The translations under genes and the position numbers were made by a program. A DNA stretch of 64,000 nucleotides, from assembly GCF_000428845.1 (NCBI RefSeq), contig NZ_AUAS01000014.1, positions 140,082 through 204,081 of the forward strand. The letters are read 5' to 3'. Source of the DNA: Dyadobacter alkalitolerans DSM 23607 (GTDB lineage: Bacteria > Bacteroidota > Bacteroidia > Cytophagales > Spirosomataceae). Position 1 is the stretch's first letter, and every line of letters starts with the position of its first letter. A model generated the notes under the pieces. It did not search any database and was not told the origin of the DNA. It worked only from the letters and a program-made list of their open reading frames with translations. Positions 1 to 9,700 of the stretch are shown here, piece by piece.

Positions 1-2613
1 GATAGAATCCCCGTAGGAAATGCTGAACTGGATCGAGTTTGTGACAATCGCCGAATCCTCTTTCGTTGCTGTGACCGTGAGGGTGTACCGGCCGATATAA
101 GGTGCGAATCCGCTGGCATTTTCGTAAAGTGCAAACGGGAAAGTTTTCGTTTGAGATTTCCTGTTATACGGACCCGTTAAATAGAAATCAACCTTATCGT
201 ATTCAAAATTTCCGTGCGCGTAAATATTCAGGGAGGAAGGTAAATCGCTATGAGCGAGGACGTCATCGCCCGTGAGTTTCCTAATCACACGCTGATCCAC
301 TTTGCTGCCGCCTTGCACCAGTTCGAAACGGAATTTAGGGATTTCAACGATCAGTATAAACGGCACTTCCACATATGCCCCTGCATTATCGTAGGCCCTG
401 ATAATGAGCCTGTATTCTCCCTCCACTGTTGGCGTTCCGGAAAATGTATTGAGTGCGAAGTTGAGCCAGGATGGGCGGTTTTGTAATGTTATCGAAGAAA
501 TATACCCGTCGGGATCACCAAAGATTTCTGTTGGTAAAATGTAGTTAAACGGCATGTTTAATTGTCCATACTTGACTGGTAATGAACCAGCCGCATAAGG
601 CGGCGCATTAAGGAACTGCTTTTCGACGACTTTAATCGTGAAATAGGTTTCCACAAAGGCATTCAGATCGTCATATGCCTTCAAACTAATGCGAAATTCA
701 CCCAAGCTAGGCGGCGTTCCGGTGAGAACACCATTTGTAAATTTAAGCCAGCTTGGAAGCTCGCTTGCTTCGATTTTGGTCACTTCACCGTCTGCATCCT
801 CAAATGCGCCATCGTTGATGGGCAGTGAAAATGGCTCGTTTACAGCAATGGTCTGATTTGAAAAACTGGCATCTACCGTTGGTGGCTTGTTGGCATTTTC
901 ACGCGTATCCACACGAACGGTCAGGAATGCTTCCGTGACACCGCCTTCATCATCAATTCCTTTTACCTGAATGCGATAATCCCCAAGCGTTGCCGGCCGT
1001 CCTCTCAGCTGACCGTTTTCAAATTTCAGCCAGGATGGCAAAGTGCCGACCTCCATTCTCACAACCGTTCCGTCCACATCGGAAAAAGTATCAATGGGCA
1101 GCTTGTAAGCGAAATCTTTGTTAACCGCAATGATCTGCATCGGCACCGGCTTGAACACATACGGTGGGTAATTAGATGCATCGTCCCAATATTCAGGAGC
1201 GAGAATGTCTTCATTCAGACCAATATAAACTGGTTTTGGGTTATTCGGATCGGCGTAAGCACGTTTTCTCCATTCGTCGTAAACAACATTCATCGGCCCG
1301 CTTTTTTCCACAGCTGCCGAAAGCCTGTAACTCACGGAATCGGTATAAACGATGGGTTTCATCGGCTGGTTAAGCCAGGTCTGAGCGGCCTGCCGGAGAA
1401 AAGGTTCGGCCCTCGACATTGTGCTTTGAACGGACGCTACAACGGCAACCACATTTGCGCCGTGAGCAAAATTTTCGTTAATCTGCCTTAAATGAGCATT
1501 GTTGTCAAATACTGTGTTGATAAACAGCTCATTAGCAATTATAAAGTTAGCAGGAGCAGTACTTTTAATGATATCAACGGACCATCTGTGATCGTGCGTG
1601 GCGAGGTCGTCATTGATTTTTATACCGTTGGATTTTTCATTTAAACTCCTGAAACCCAGCGTTCCGCGTACACTGGAAATTCTGTCAAAAACAGAGCCAT
1701 AGTCAGATACAAATTTGACATTCGGATCAACAGACTTAACGGCCGTGATCATTTGCTCTGTAAAACGCTTCAAGATAAGGTGACGGTAAATGTACCAGTC
1801 CTTACCAGCACGCTGACGGAACGATTCTGAGGGTTCCCAAGGCGTTGCAGGCGGTAACACCTCTTCGAAATTCTTGTGGTTGATCCCCCATAAATAATTG
1901 AGGCGCTGGAGCTTCTTATAATGTGATATCAAAAACTCCCTGAACCCGGTTATCATGGACCTGGAATAATCGTATACCGCAGGGCTTTCCTTGCCATTTT
2001 CGATCAGACTGCCAGGATATTCGCCTTCCTGCGTTCCCGTGGTCGTTATGGAAACGAATAACAGCTGTTTGTTGGTCTGAAGATATTTATATCGAGTAAC
2101 CGTTTCCTTGACAAATGCTTGTGCTTTTGCCGAGATCGCATCATTATCAAATCCAAATGAAGTATCCTGATATCCACTGATTACCGGCTTGCCTGTGGAG
2201 CTCATATGGCTGTCCGAAGGTTCCCAAAAGCCCTTAATCCGCGTGCTATGCCTGCCCAGGTGAATGCGCAGCGCCACCTTCATTCCCAAATCCGTAGCTG
2301 TTTTGATTTGCTGGTCGAATTTGTCCCAAAGCGGCTTGTCTGTCGGTGAGGTATAATAGATTTTATCCCAGGGAATGGTAAGATAAACCGCATTCATTCC
2401 GTACGCATGTGCCGACCTGATCAGATCCAGCTCAGGGCCCTTTTCATCTTTATCCAACACATTAAGCAGCATCAGTGCCAGATAGCGCTGGTTGTCCGCC
2501 TCGGTCGTTCCAGGATTGGTCTGGGCATGGAGCGTTTGAAAAGAGATAGTCCAAGCCAAAACCACAAAGAATATCTTCGTGAGCAATTTAGACCCGTACG
2601 TAGAATGATGCAT
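1..2613 (-). CDS. Secreted glycoside-hydrolase-like protein with Ig-like (He_PIG) repeats, 3' end outside window
   Basis: The reverse strand is open from an ATG at 2613 to the window edge, giving 871 codons without a stop. It starts with a signal peptide (residues 1-31, ending in LHAQ). Residues about 35-470 look like a TIM-barrel glycoside hydrolase related to the beta-galactosidase/GH42 group (segments WDKIYY, KVALRIHLGRH, YLWGINHKNFEEV), but I cannot assign the catalytic acids. Three He_PIG-type repeats follow (about 495-570, 590-665, 695-770), each with a PSWL-x-F core and a G-x-P-x3-G-[DE]-[YF]-R tail. A further beta domain is cut by the edge. The start lies one base after the stop of the GT4 gene, so it belongs to the same operon. 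It is predicted to be exported and to act on a polysaccharide. The substrate is unknown. Confidence 0.75.
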   Translation of the reverse strand, partial: MHHSTYGSKLLTKIFFVVLAWTISFQTLHAQTNPGTTEADNQRYLALMLLNVLDKDEKGPELDLIRSAHAYGMNAVYLTIPWDKIYYTSPTDKPLWDKFDQQIKTATDLGMKVALRIHLGRHSTRIKGFWEPSDSHMSSTGKPVISGYQDTSFGFDNDAISAKAQAFVKETVTRYKYLQTNKQLLFVSITTTGTQEGEYPGSLIENGKESPAVYDYSRSMITGFREFLISHYKKLQRLNYLWGINHKNFEEVLPPATPWEPSESFRQRAGKDWYIYRHLILKRFTEQMITAVKSVDPNVKFVSDYGSVFDRISSVRGTLGFRSLNEKSNGIKINDDLATHDHRWSVDIIKSTAPANFIIANELFINTVFDNNAHLRQINENFAHGANVVAVVASVQSTMSRAEPFLRQAAQTWLNQPMKPIVYTDSVSYRLSAAVEKSGPMNVVYDEWRKRAYADPNNPKPVYIGLNEDILAPEYWDDASNYPPYVFKPVPMQIIAVNKDFAYKLPIDTFSDVDGTVVRMEVGTLPSWLKFENGQLRGRPATLGDYRIQVKGIDDEGGVTEAFLTVRVDTRENANKPPTVDASFSNQTIAVNEPFSLPINDGAFEDADGEVTKIEASELPSWLKFTNGVLTGTPPSLGEFRISLKAYDDLNAFVETYFTIKVVEKQFLNAPPYAAGSLPVKYGQLNMPFNYILPTEIFGDPDGYISSITLQNRPSWLNFALNTFSGTPTVEGEYRLIIRAYDNAGAYVEVPFILIVEIPKFRFELVQGGSKVDQRVIRKLTGDDVLAHSDLPSSLNIYAHGNFEYDKVDFYLTGPYNRKSQTKTFPFALYENASGFAPYIGRYTLTVTATKEDSAIVTNSIQFSISYGDSI

Positions 2614-2614
2614 G

Positions 2615-3730
2615 CTAATAATTTTTATCTATTAATTCGATCCAGTTTTTATAACCATTGTCCACGTTGAACCGACTGGCTACTTCAATGCTTTTTTCAC
2701 TGCTGGTTGCCGTTTCGCCGCTCATTACCGAGCGGATTCCTTTTACCATTTGTTTTATACTAATATCCTGAGTAACAATGCCCATGCCTTCTTTTACAAA
2801 TTCCGAAACACCACCAGAAGGAAATGAAACAATAGGCTTACCGAGCAGCGCAGCTTCAATCATCACCAAAGGAAACGGGTCCTGACGGGACGTGAGTAAA
2901 AACCCATTTCCCATGTTAAGGTAATTATAATAATCTTCTTTCTGCTTTCCGACGAGGTGAATTTTCGTCGCCGATTTTGAATTCCTGCAACGTTGTTCTG
3001 TGTAATAAACGAGCCCGTCATCAATGCTTGCTCCCACCCATATCAGGTGAACGCGCGGATCGTTAAGTTCTTGTGCAAGATCGGGTAACATATCAAAACC
3101 TTTTCTTTCCGAGGTCATTCCCGACAGAATCCACACAAAATCATCGGCTGGAATGCCTAATGCCCGTTTCAGCTCGGCTGTGCGCCTCTCATCTTTTTTT
3201 ACAAGGGTGTGATCAATAAAAGAATAAAGCAGCTCCACATTTTTTCCACCGGCATCTTTAATCGGTTCACAAGTCGTTTGCGAGCAGCCGATAAGCAGGC
3301 TGGAATAATCGATAATGCTTTTGAAGTCCGGCGAACTTAAATAAGTGTAGGTCAATGGCATTTCATGAAAATGTGTGATCACCGGAATGGAAAATTCCTT
3401 GGCAACCACAATCGTTTCAGGCATCATCGTTGTATTTACATACCAAAAATCAGCCTTGAAATCCTTTGCCAGTTTTCTGAGATATTTCAATGTAGGATGG
3501 ATCCCAAGGTGAAAAGAGATCTTTTCCACGATATTGAAAGTTTTAGGCGCTATAAAAACGGGAATGTCCGAGGGAAATTCTTTCAATAATTCACCATTTG
3601 CAAAACTTACAATGCCGATATCAAAGCGGCTTCGGTCAATTTTGTTCACGATATAAAGCAGCATCATTTCTGACCCTGTCCGCGTTGCATAAGGAGTAAA
3701 GAAGAGGATCTTTTTCTTAACGTTGTTCAT
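2615..3730 (-). CDS. GT4-family glycosyltransferase
   Basis: This is a 371-residue GT-B glycosyltransferase of the GT4 (glycosyltransferase group 1) type. The N-terminal domain starts with KKILFFTPYATRTGSEMM and the C-terminal nucleotide-sugar domain starts near residue 190. The E-x7-E-type signature is visible at FPLVMIEAALLGKPIV, followed by a GGVSEFV loop. There is no signal peptide or membrane segment, so it acts at the cytoplasmic face. Its start overlaps the 3' end of the GT2 gene by 14 bases and its stop is one base before the hydrolase start, so the three genes are very likely co-translated. A role in exopolysaccharide or surface glycan assembly is inferred. Donor and acceptor cannot be read from the sequence. 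Confidence 0.85.
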   Translation of the reverse strand: MNNVKKKILFFTPYATRTGSEMMLLYIVNKIDRSRFDIGIVSFANGELLKEFPSDIPVFIAPKTFNIVEKISFHLGIHPTLKYLRKLAKDFKADFWYVNTTMMPETIVVAKEFSIPVITHFHEMPLTYTYLSSPDFKSIIDYSSLLIGCSQTTCEPIKDAGGKNVELLYSFIDHTLVKKDERRTAELKRALGIPADDFVWILSGMTSERKGFDMLPDLAQELNDPRVHLIWVGASIDDGLVYYTEQRCRNSKSATKIHLVGKQKEDYYNYLNMGNGFLLTSRQDPFPLVMIEAALLGKPIVSFPSGGVSEFVKEGMGIVTQDISIKQMVKGIRSVMSGETATSSEKSIEVASRFNVDNGYKNWIELIDKNY

Positions 3731-4733
3731 GTACAGCTGTTAGCAGATCAATATTTTCTTCGGGCTTTATCTTGTAGAGCCCTTTCTTCAATAGGAGTGT
3801 TTTCCAAAAATATTTCAGGATGACCCTGGTTTTGCGCACATATATATGTTGCGTTCGCAGTTCCGTGAAGGGGTTACCGTCTTTTTTCAGGTTTAAAGCC
3901 ATTTTCCAGCCATAAATAACGGGGATCATAAGAATGTAATGTGCAATGAGCAGCAAATACTGAAGCATTCCATATTGTTTCCGCACCCACAGGAAGTTGG
4001 AAATCTGCATTTGCGTGCTGAAACGGTTGATCCACGAAATATTCGTCCGCCGGAAAGGATTTTTGTTTTCCAGGTGAATGAACTTGCAGTCTTTGAAATA
4101 GCAAAGCTTCCCCAGCTTCCCAAGCCGCCCCGACCATTCAACATCTTCGCCATACATAAAGAAATCATCACTGAACCCGCCTGTTTTCTCAAATCCTTCC
4201 CTGCGAACAAAAATGAAAGCGCCCACAAGCCAGTCATACTGGTCAGGATCGGCATATTGGGGATCAGGATAAAGCTTTTTCACGACCTTATCTACGGTAT
4301 TACTGATCGGAAGGATGAAAAATGTGCGGCGGAAGTCGTTAAAACTTTGGTAAAAAGGCATTGGCGTGCCGTCGGCGTAATATTGGAGTGCGCCGCATGC
4401 GATAATGTCGGTTCGCACATTCAGGCGTTCGAAGCAGCGGTGAATGACATTGTCGGTAATTAATGTGTCCGCATTCAGCAGCAGAAAATATTTTCCTTTT
4501 GCTACGGCCATTCCCCTGTTATTAGCAATCCCAAAACCGTCGTTAGAAGGCGCGTTAATCCATGTAATCTCCGGATATGCCCTTCTGACTAATTCGCCAC
4601 CACCGTTTTCCGGATCATTATCAACAACAATAATCTCAAAAGAAATGCCTGAAGTAAACTGATAAATAGAGTCTAAACAATTGATTATGAGCTGAGGCGT
4701 CCGATAATTGATAATGATAATGGATACATCCAT
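3717..4733 (-). CDS. GT2-family glycosyltransferase (rhamnosyltransferase-like)
   Basis: This is a GT2 glycosyltransferase of 338 residues. The GT-A fold begins at once with MDVSIIIINYRTP. The region DNDPENGG and the NADTLI (DxD-like) site are the nucleotide-sugar and metal-binding parts, and FFMYGEDVEWSGRL is the conserved ED-x-[ED] acceptor motif. A hydrophobic segment near residue 265-285 may tether it to the membrane. I chose the ATG at 4733. An upstream in-frame ATG at 4790 would add 19 basic residues, but the terminator of the thiolase gene (4770-4803) lies across that stretch. First gene of the GT2-GT4-hydrolase operon. Confidence 0.85.
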   Translation of the reverse strand: MDVSIIIINYRTPQLIINCLDSIYQFTSGISFEIIVVDNDPENGGGELVRRAYPEITWINAPSNDGFGIANNRGMAVAKGKYFLLLNADTLITDNVIHRCFERLNVRTDIIACGALQYYADGTPMPFYQSFNDFRRTFFILPISNTVDKVVKKLYPDPQYADPDQYDWLVGAFIFVRREGFEKTGGFSDDFFMYGEDVEWSGRLGKLGKLCYFKDCKFIHLENKNPFRRTNISWINRFSTQMQISNFLWVRKQYGMLQYLLLIAHYILMIPVIYGWKMALNLKKDGNPFTELRTQHIYVRKTRVILKYFWKTLLLKKGLYKIKPEENIDLLTAVHEQR

Positions 4734-4769
4734 GCAGAGGTGTGTATGTTTTGGGGCAAAAATAAAGAA

Positions 4770-4803
4770 TCTCCGCCGAAGATGGTTCATTCTTCAACGG
4801 AGA
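4770..4803 (-). terminator. Intrinsic terminator of the thiolase gene
   Basis: A 12-bp stem (4770-4781 with 4792-4803, two G-T pairs) with a 10-base loop is followed on the minus strand by a T-rich stretch. It lies 33 bases after the thiolase stop. Confidence 0.7.
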
Positions 4804-4835
4804 CCGTAAAATAAGTTATGCAATTACCGAACGGT

Positions 4836-6014
4836 TTAATTTAACCTTTCAAAAATTCCTGCAACGCCTTGTCCGCCGCCAACACAGGCTGTTACCATGC
4901 CGTATTTTTGATTTCTGCGTTCCATTTCATTGAATAACTGCACAGAAAGCCGCGCACCGGTTGATCCCAATGCGTGTCCCAAAGCGATTGCACCACCATT
5001 AGGATTCACAATTTCCGGGTTAATGTCCAGTTCCTGGATCACTGCCAGCGATTGTGCCGCAAATGCTTCATTCAGTTCTATTTGTTCAATGTCATTCAGT
5101 TTTAATCCCGCTTGTTTCAATGCAATAGGGATAGCAGCCACCGGTCCGATTCCCATAACCCGCGGGTCCACTCCGGCAGTTGCATAGGAAAGCATTTTAG
5201 CAATGGGTTTCAAATTCAGCTCCTCCACCATCTTCTCCGACATGACCATGACAAATGCTGCTCCGTCGGAAGTTTGGGATGAATTTCCTGCGGTTACGGT
5301 TCCTCCGGCTGCAAAAACGGGTTTCAATTTATTCAATGCTTCCAAAGTCGTGTCCGCACGCGGGCCTTCGTCCTGGCTTACCACGGTTTCCTTCGTTTTC
5401 TTTTTGCCGGAGGCAGCATCAAAATACGTTTCCTTCACCGTTACTGGCACAATTCCGTCCGCAAACCGGCCCTCTTTCTGCGCCCTTAATGCTTTCTGGT
5501 GCGAGCTGAAAGCGAATTCATCCTGCTTCTCGCGGCTGATGTTGTAATCTTTCGCAACCTGCTCGGCGGTCAGGCCCATGCTTAAATAGTAATCCGGGTT
5601 GGTGTGTGCAATGTCATAGTTCAATGCTGTTTTCCAGCCCATTGTAGGAACTAGTGACATGGATTCTGTTCCACCTGCAATGATGCAATCGGCCATTCCG
5701 GCATGAATTTTCGCTGATGCCATGGCAATGGCTTCCACGCCGCTGCCGCAATAACGGTTGATCGTAATGCCCGAAACGTTTTTCGGAAGTGCCAGCAAAG
5801 CCACGTAACGGCCCATTTGCATGCCCTGCTCCGCTTCTGGCACCGCATTGCCGACAATCACATCGTCTACACGCGCAGGATCAAGGTTAGGGATTTTTTC
5901 AAGCAGATATTTGATGACAGTTGCTCCGAGGTCGTCAGGACGGGTAAAACGGAAGCCTCCCCGGGAAGCTTTTCCGACGGCGCTACGGTAACCGGCAACT
6001 ATGTATGCATTCAT
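4836..6014 (-). CDS. Acetyl-CoA C-acyltransferase (thiolase)
   Basis: A 392-residue thiolase that condenses or cleaves acyl-CoA units in fatty-acid beta-oxidation or acetoacetyl-CoA metabolism. All active-site elements are present: Cys89 in NRYCGSG, His347 in ALGHALGSTGAR and Cys377 in TACVGGGQG. The substrate-loop motif GGTESMS is also visible. Length is normal for FadA/AtoB. I chose the ATG at 6014 (MNAYIVAGYRSAVG), where family similarity begins. The frame stays open upstream to 6143, but that stretch includes the terminator of the next gene and is not typical. No beta-oxidation partner (FadB-like) is adjacent, so chain-length preference is undetermined. Confidence 0.93.
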   Translation of the reverse strand: MNAYIVAGYRSAVGKASRGGFRFTRPDDLGATVIKYLLEKIPNLDPARVDDVIVGNAVPEAEQGMQMGRYVALLALPKNVSGITINRYCGSGVEAIAMASAKIHAGMADCIIAGGTESMSLVPTMGWKTALNYDIAHTNPDYYLSMGLTAEQVAKDYNISREKQDEFAFSSHQKALRAQKEGRFADGIVPVTVKETYFDAASGKKKTKETVVSQDEGPRADTTLEALNKLKPVFAAGGTVTAGNSSQTSDGAAFVMVMSEKMVEELNLKPIAKMLSYATAGVDPRVMGIGPVAAIPIALKQAGLKLNDIEQIELNEAFAAQSLAVIQELDINPEIVNPNGGAIALGHALGSTGARLSVQLFNEMERRNQKYGMVTACVGGGQGVAGIFERLN

Positions 6015-6108
6015 ATATGTCTGATATTTAGTTTGGAGCGTAACACAGGCATTGGAGAATAGTATGCCTGCATACCATTGGTAAAAATAGCAATTAATCA
6101 TAAAACAA

Positions 6109-6140
6109 CAAACCACCGGAATTTGTTTTCCGGTGGTTTG
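6109..6140 (-). terminator. Intrinsic terminator of the PspC gene
   Basis: Perfect 13-bp stem (6109-6121 with 6128-6140), 6-base loop, then TTGTTTTA on the minus strand. It lies 36 bases after the PspC stop and in front of the thiolase gene. Confidence 0.85.
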
Positions 6141-6176
6141 CAATTACCAAGTCTTACTGATGGAACCTTTGATATT

Positions 6177-6410
6177 TTAAGAATAAATCCGATGTTCTTC
6201 GTGTGTTTTGGGCCTTTTAGCGCCGTCCGGCATCACGATCCAAAGGATAATGTAAAACAGGATGATAGGAAATGTTACCGGAATGAAAACGCCCAAAACG
6301 AAAAGTACACGGACGATCGTTACATCTATATCCAGATAATCCGCGATTCCGGATGCTACACCACCTATGATTTTGCTGCTTGTATTGCGAAATAATCTGT
6401 TGTTGTTCAT
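6177..6410 (-). CDS. PspC-domain small membrane protein
   Basis: A 77-residue protein that is almost only a PspC domain. The signature IIGGVASGIADYLDIDVTIVR is followed by a long hydrophobic segment (about 33-61) and a short hydrophilic tail. PspC proteins are inner-membrane proteins, in enterobacteria linked to phage-shock envelope stress. Stand-alone PspC proteins of this size are common in Bacteroidota and their role there is not settled. No pspA-like gene is nearby. It is monocistronic, with its own -7 box and terminator. Confidence 0.88.
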   Translation of the reverse strand: MNNNRLFRNTSSKIIGGVASGIADYLDIDVTIVRVLFVLGVFIPVTFPIILFYIILWIVMPDGAKRPKTHEEHRIYS

Positions 6411-6442
6411 GGCTGTCGTTGTTTATTTTTTCTTTGATGATT

Positions 6443-6450
6443 CAAAGGTA
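6443..6450 (-). promoter_or_regulatory. Candidate -7 box of the PspC gene
   Basis: TACCTTTG on the minus strand matches the Bacteroidota -7 consensus TAnnTTTG and lies 32 bases before the ATG. No clear TTG at -33 is seen. Confidence 0.35.
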
Positions 6451-6599
6451 CTGTGTATTACATAGTAGTTGAAAATAATTGGTATAAGCGGTTCTCTTGC
6501 CTGAGTATGGGTGCCTTATTGGTTTGAGCAAACGGTAAAAAAACACTAGAGTTACATTAGGATTCTTCTGATTCATATACAATACTATTTGCAATGAAT

Positions 6600-6607
6600 T
6601 ACCTTTG
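6600..6607 (+). promoter_or_regulatory. Candidate -7 box for secA
   Basis: TACCTTTG matches TAnnTTTG, about 100 bases before secA. No good -33 partner. The rest of the 295-base gap between the PspC gene and secA shows no gene or strong hairpin. Confidence 0.3.
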
Positions 6608-6705
6608 AGTTTGAAAATGATAGCTTTGCTGACAATCTGGCACGATTAGCGGGCAGGCTCAATTATTTTTCTGTAAATGATCGGTTAAAAACATATACTA
6701 AAATC

Positions 6706-9700
6706 ATGTTTAAAATATTTTCAAAGCTGTTCGGCACAAAATCAGAACGGGATTTAAAAGAATTGACTCCCTACGTTGATAAAGTCAATGCCGAATACGC
6801 ACTCCTGGCTTCCTTAACCAATGATGACCTGCGGGCAAAATCCGAAGGTCTGAAACAACATATTGCCGACAACCTGAAATCCATTGATGACCAGATTGCT
6901 GCTTTAAGGCAACAAGCTGCTGATGAGCCTAATGTCGATAGCAAAGAAGCGATTTTCAAGAAAATTGATGCCCTTGATCTGGATCGAAATAAAGAACTCG
7001 AAAAGATCCTTTTGGATATTTTGCCAAAAGCCTTTGCCATTGTAAAAGAAACGGCGCGCCGCTTCAAGGAAAATGAAAAGCTGGAAGTGACGGCTTCTTT
7101 CTTCGACAGGGAAGTGGCATCCAAAAAGTCACACGTTGTTATTGAAGGTGACAAAGCTTACTGGAATACAACCTGGGATGTAATCGGCCAGCCTATAAAG
7201 TGGAACATGCTGCATTATGATGTGCAGCTGATCGGTGGTGTGGTTTTGCACCAGGGGAAGATCTCTGAAATGGCGACAGGGGAAGGTAAAACGCTAGTTG
7301 CAACACTTCCTGCATTCCTTAATGCATTGGCAGGAAACGGCGTTCACATTGTAACCGTGAACGATTACCTGGCAAAACGTGATGCAGAATGGAATGCACC
7401 TCTTTTTGAATTTCACGGCATGAGCGTCGATTGCATCGACCGCCATCAGCCCAACACCATTGCCCGCAGAAATGCATATAAAGCCTCATTAACTTACGGA
7501 ACCAACAACGAGTTCGGCTTCGACTATCTGCGTGACAACATGTCACGTACGCCGGAAGAACTCGTTCAGCGCAAGCACCACTTTGCAATGGTCGATGAGG
7601 TTGACTCCGTATTGATCGATGATGCGCGTACGCCGTTGATCATTAGCGGGCCAGTTCCAAGAGGAGATGAGCAGGAATATCTGGAATTAAAACCACGCGT
7701 TTCGCGGATCGTTGAAGCACAGAAAAAGCTAGCGATGGATTTCCTTACCGACGCCCGAAAGAAAATTGCAGCCGGCGATAAAAAAGAAGGAGCATTATCC
7801 TTGTTCCGTGCACATCGCGGGATGCCGAAATACAAGCCTTTGATTAAATATCTGAGTGAATCGGGTATTAAGGCGCTCATGCAGGAATCTGAATCCATTT
7901 ATCTTGCTGAAAACCAGAAACTGATGCCAGTAGCGGACGAGCCGCTTTACTTCACCATCGACGAGCGTCATAACAGCATTGAACTAACAGAAAAAGGAAT
8001 CGACTTTCTGACAGGTGAGTCAGAAGAAACCAATTTCTTTATCCTGCCCGACATTGCGGTTGATCTGGATGCGATTGAGAAAGACGCATCATTGAATGAG
8101 CAGGAACGCATTATCAGAAAAGAAGCATTAATTCGCGATTATTCTGTAAAAACTGCTCGTATCCATACAGTTAACCAACTTTTGAAAGCATTTACGCTTT
8201 TCGAAAAAGACGTGGAATACGTGATCATGGACGGAAAGGTTAAGATCGTCGATGAGCAGACTGGCCGTATCATGGATGGCCGTCGTTATTCCGACGGTTT
8301 ACACCAGGCGATTGAAGCGAAAGAGAATGTGCGCGTTGAAGATGCCACTCAGACTTACGCGACAGTTACCCTACAAAATTACTTCCGTATGTATCACAAG
8401 CTGGCCGGTATGACCGGAACGGCGGAGACGGAAGCGGGTGAATTCTGGGAAATTTACAAACTGGATGTGGTTTCGATCCCTACCAATGTAAACGCGGTAA
8501 GGAAAGACCATGAAGATAAAGTGTATCGTTCGGTTCGTGAGAAATATAATGCGGTAACGGATGAAATTGTAGAGCTTGTTGAAGCCGGGCGGCCTGTTTT
8601 GGTGGGTACAACTTCGGTTGAAAACTCCGAGATCATCAGCCGGATGCTTACATTAAGAAAAATCCAACACCAGGTGCTTAATGCCAAGCAACACCAGCGC
8701 GAGGCGGAAGTGGTGACAGAAGCCGGTAAGCCGGGAACTGTGACAATTGCAACCAACATGGCTGGTCGTGGAACGGACATTAAGCTTACGCCGGAATCGA
8801 AAAAAGCGGGCGGACTTGCGATCATTGGTACAGAACGTCACGAAAGCCGTCGTGTAGACAGGCAGTTGCGCGGTCGTTCCGGTCGCCAGGGCGACCCGGG
8901 TTCTTCTCAATTCTTTGTCTCATTGGAAGATAACCTGATGCGTCTCTTCGGTTCTGACCGGATGGCGAAGGTGATGGACCGGATGGGATTGGAAGAAGGT
9001 GAAGTAATCCAGAGCGGAATGATCACCAAATCCATCGAACGCGCGCAGAAAAAGGTTGAAGAGAATAACTTCGGCATGCGGAAGCGTCTTTTGGAATATG
9101 ATGACGTGATGAACTATCAGCGTGACGCCATTTATACACGTCGCCGCAATGCATTGTTTGGAGAACGTCTGGCGGTTGACATTGCAAATACATTATATGA
9201 TGTATGTGATGAGTTGGTTAGCTCTGCAACTTCTTATGCGGAACTTGAACTGGCAGTGATCACAACATTAGGAATGGAAGTTCCTTACAGTGAGGCGGAA
9301 TATGGTTCAATGAGGCCTGCGGACCGTTCACAAAAGCTTTACGATGCGGCTGAAAAGCAATATCAGGAGAAAAATGCTTCGATAGCAGCAAAAGCATTCC
9401 CTGTTTTGAGCTCTATTTACGCAGAACGCGGTGCAACGATTTCTGAAATCATGATCCCGTTCAGTGACGGAATCCGTCAGACTGGCGTTGTGGTGGGCTT
9501 GAAAAAGGCTATCGAAAACGAGGGAAGGGAAATCACGACCGAAATGGAGAAGGCCATCGTGCTTTCGCTGATCGACCAGGAGTGGAAAGAGCATTTGCGT
9601 GAAATGGATGATTTGAAACAGTCGGTTCAAAATGCTGTATTCGAGCAAAAAGATCCGTTGTTGATTTACAAATTTGAATCGGTTGAGCTTTTCAAACGCT

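Noticed and set aside
3939..4463. 174-codon plus-strand frame over the GT2 gene
   Set aside because: Antisense to the GT2 gene with conserved motifs on the other strand.
6015..6143. N-terminal extension of the thiolase by 43 residues
   Set aside because: The extension overlaps the PspC terminator and does not resemble thiolases; MNAYIVAGYRSAVG is the normal start.
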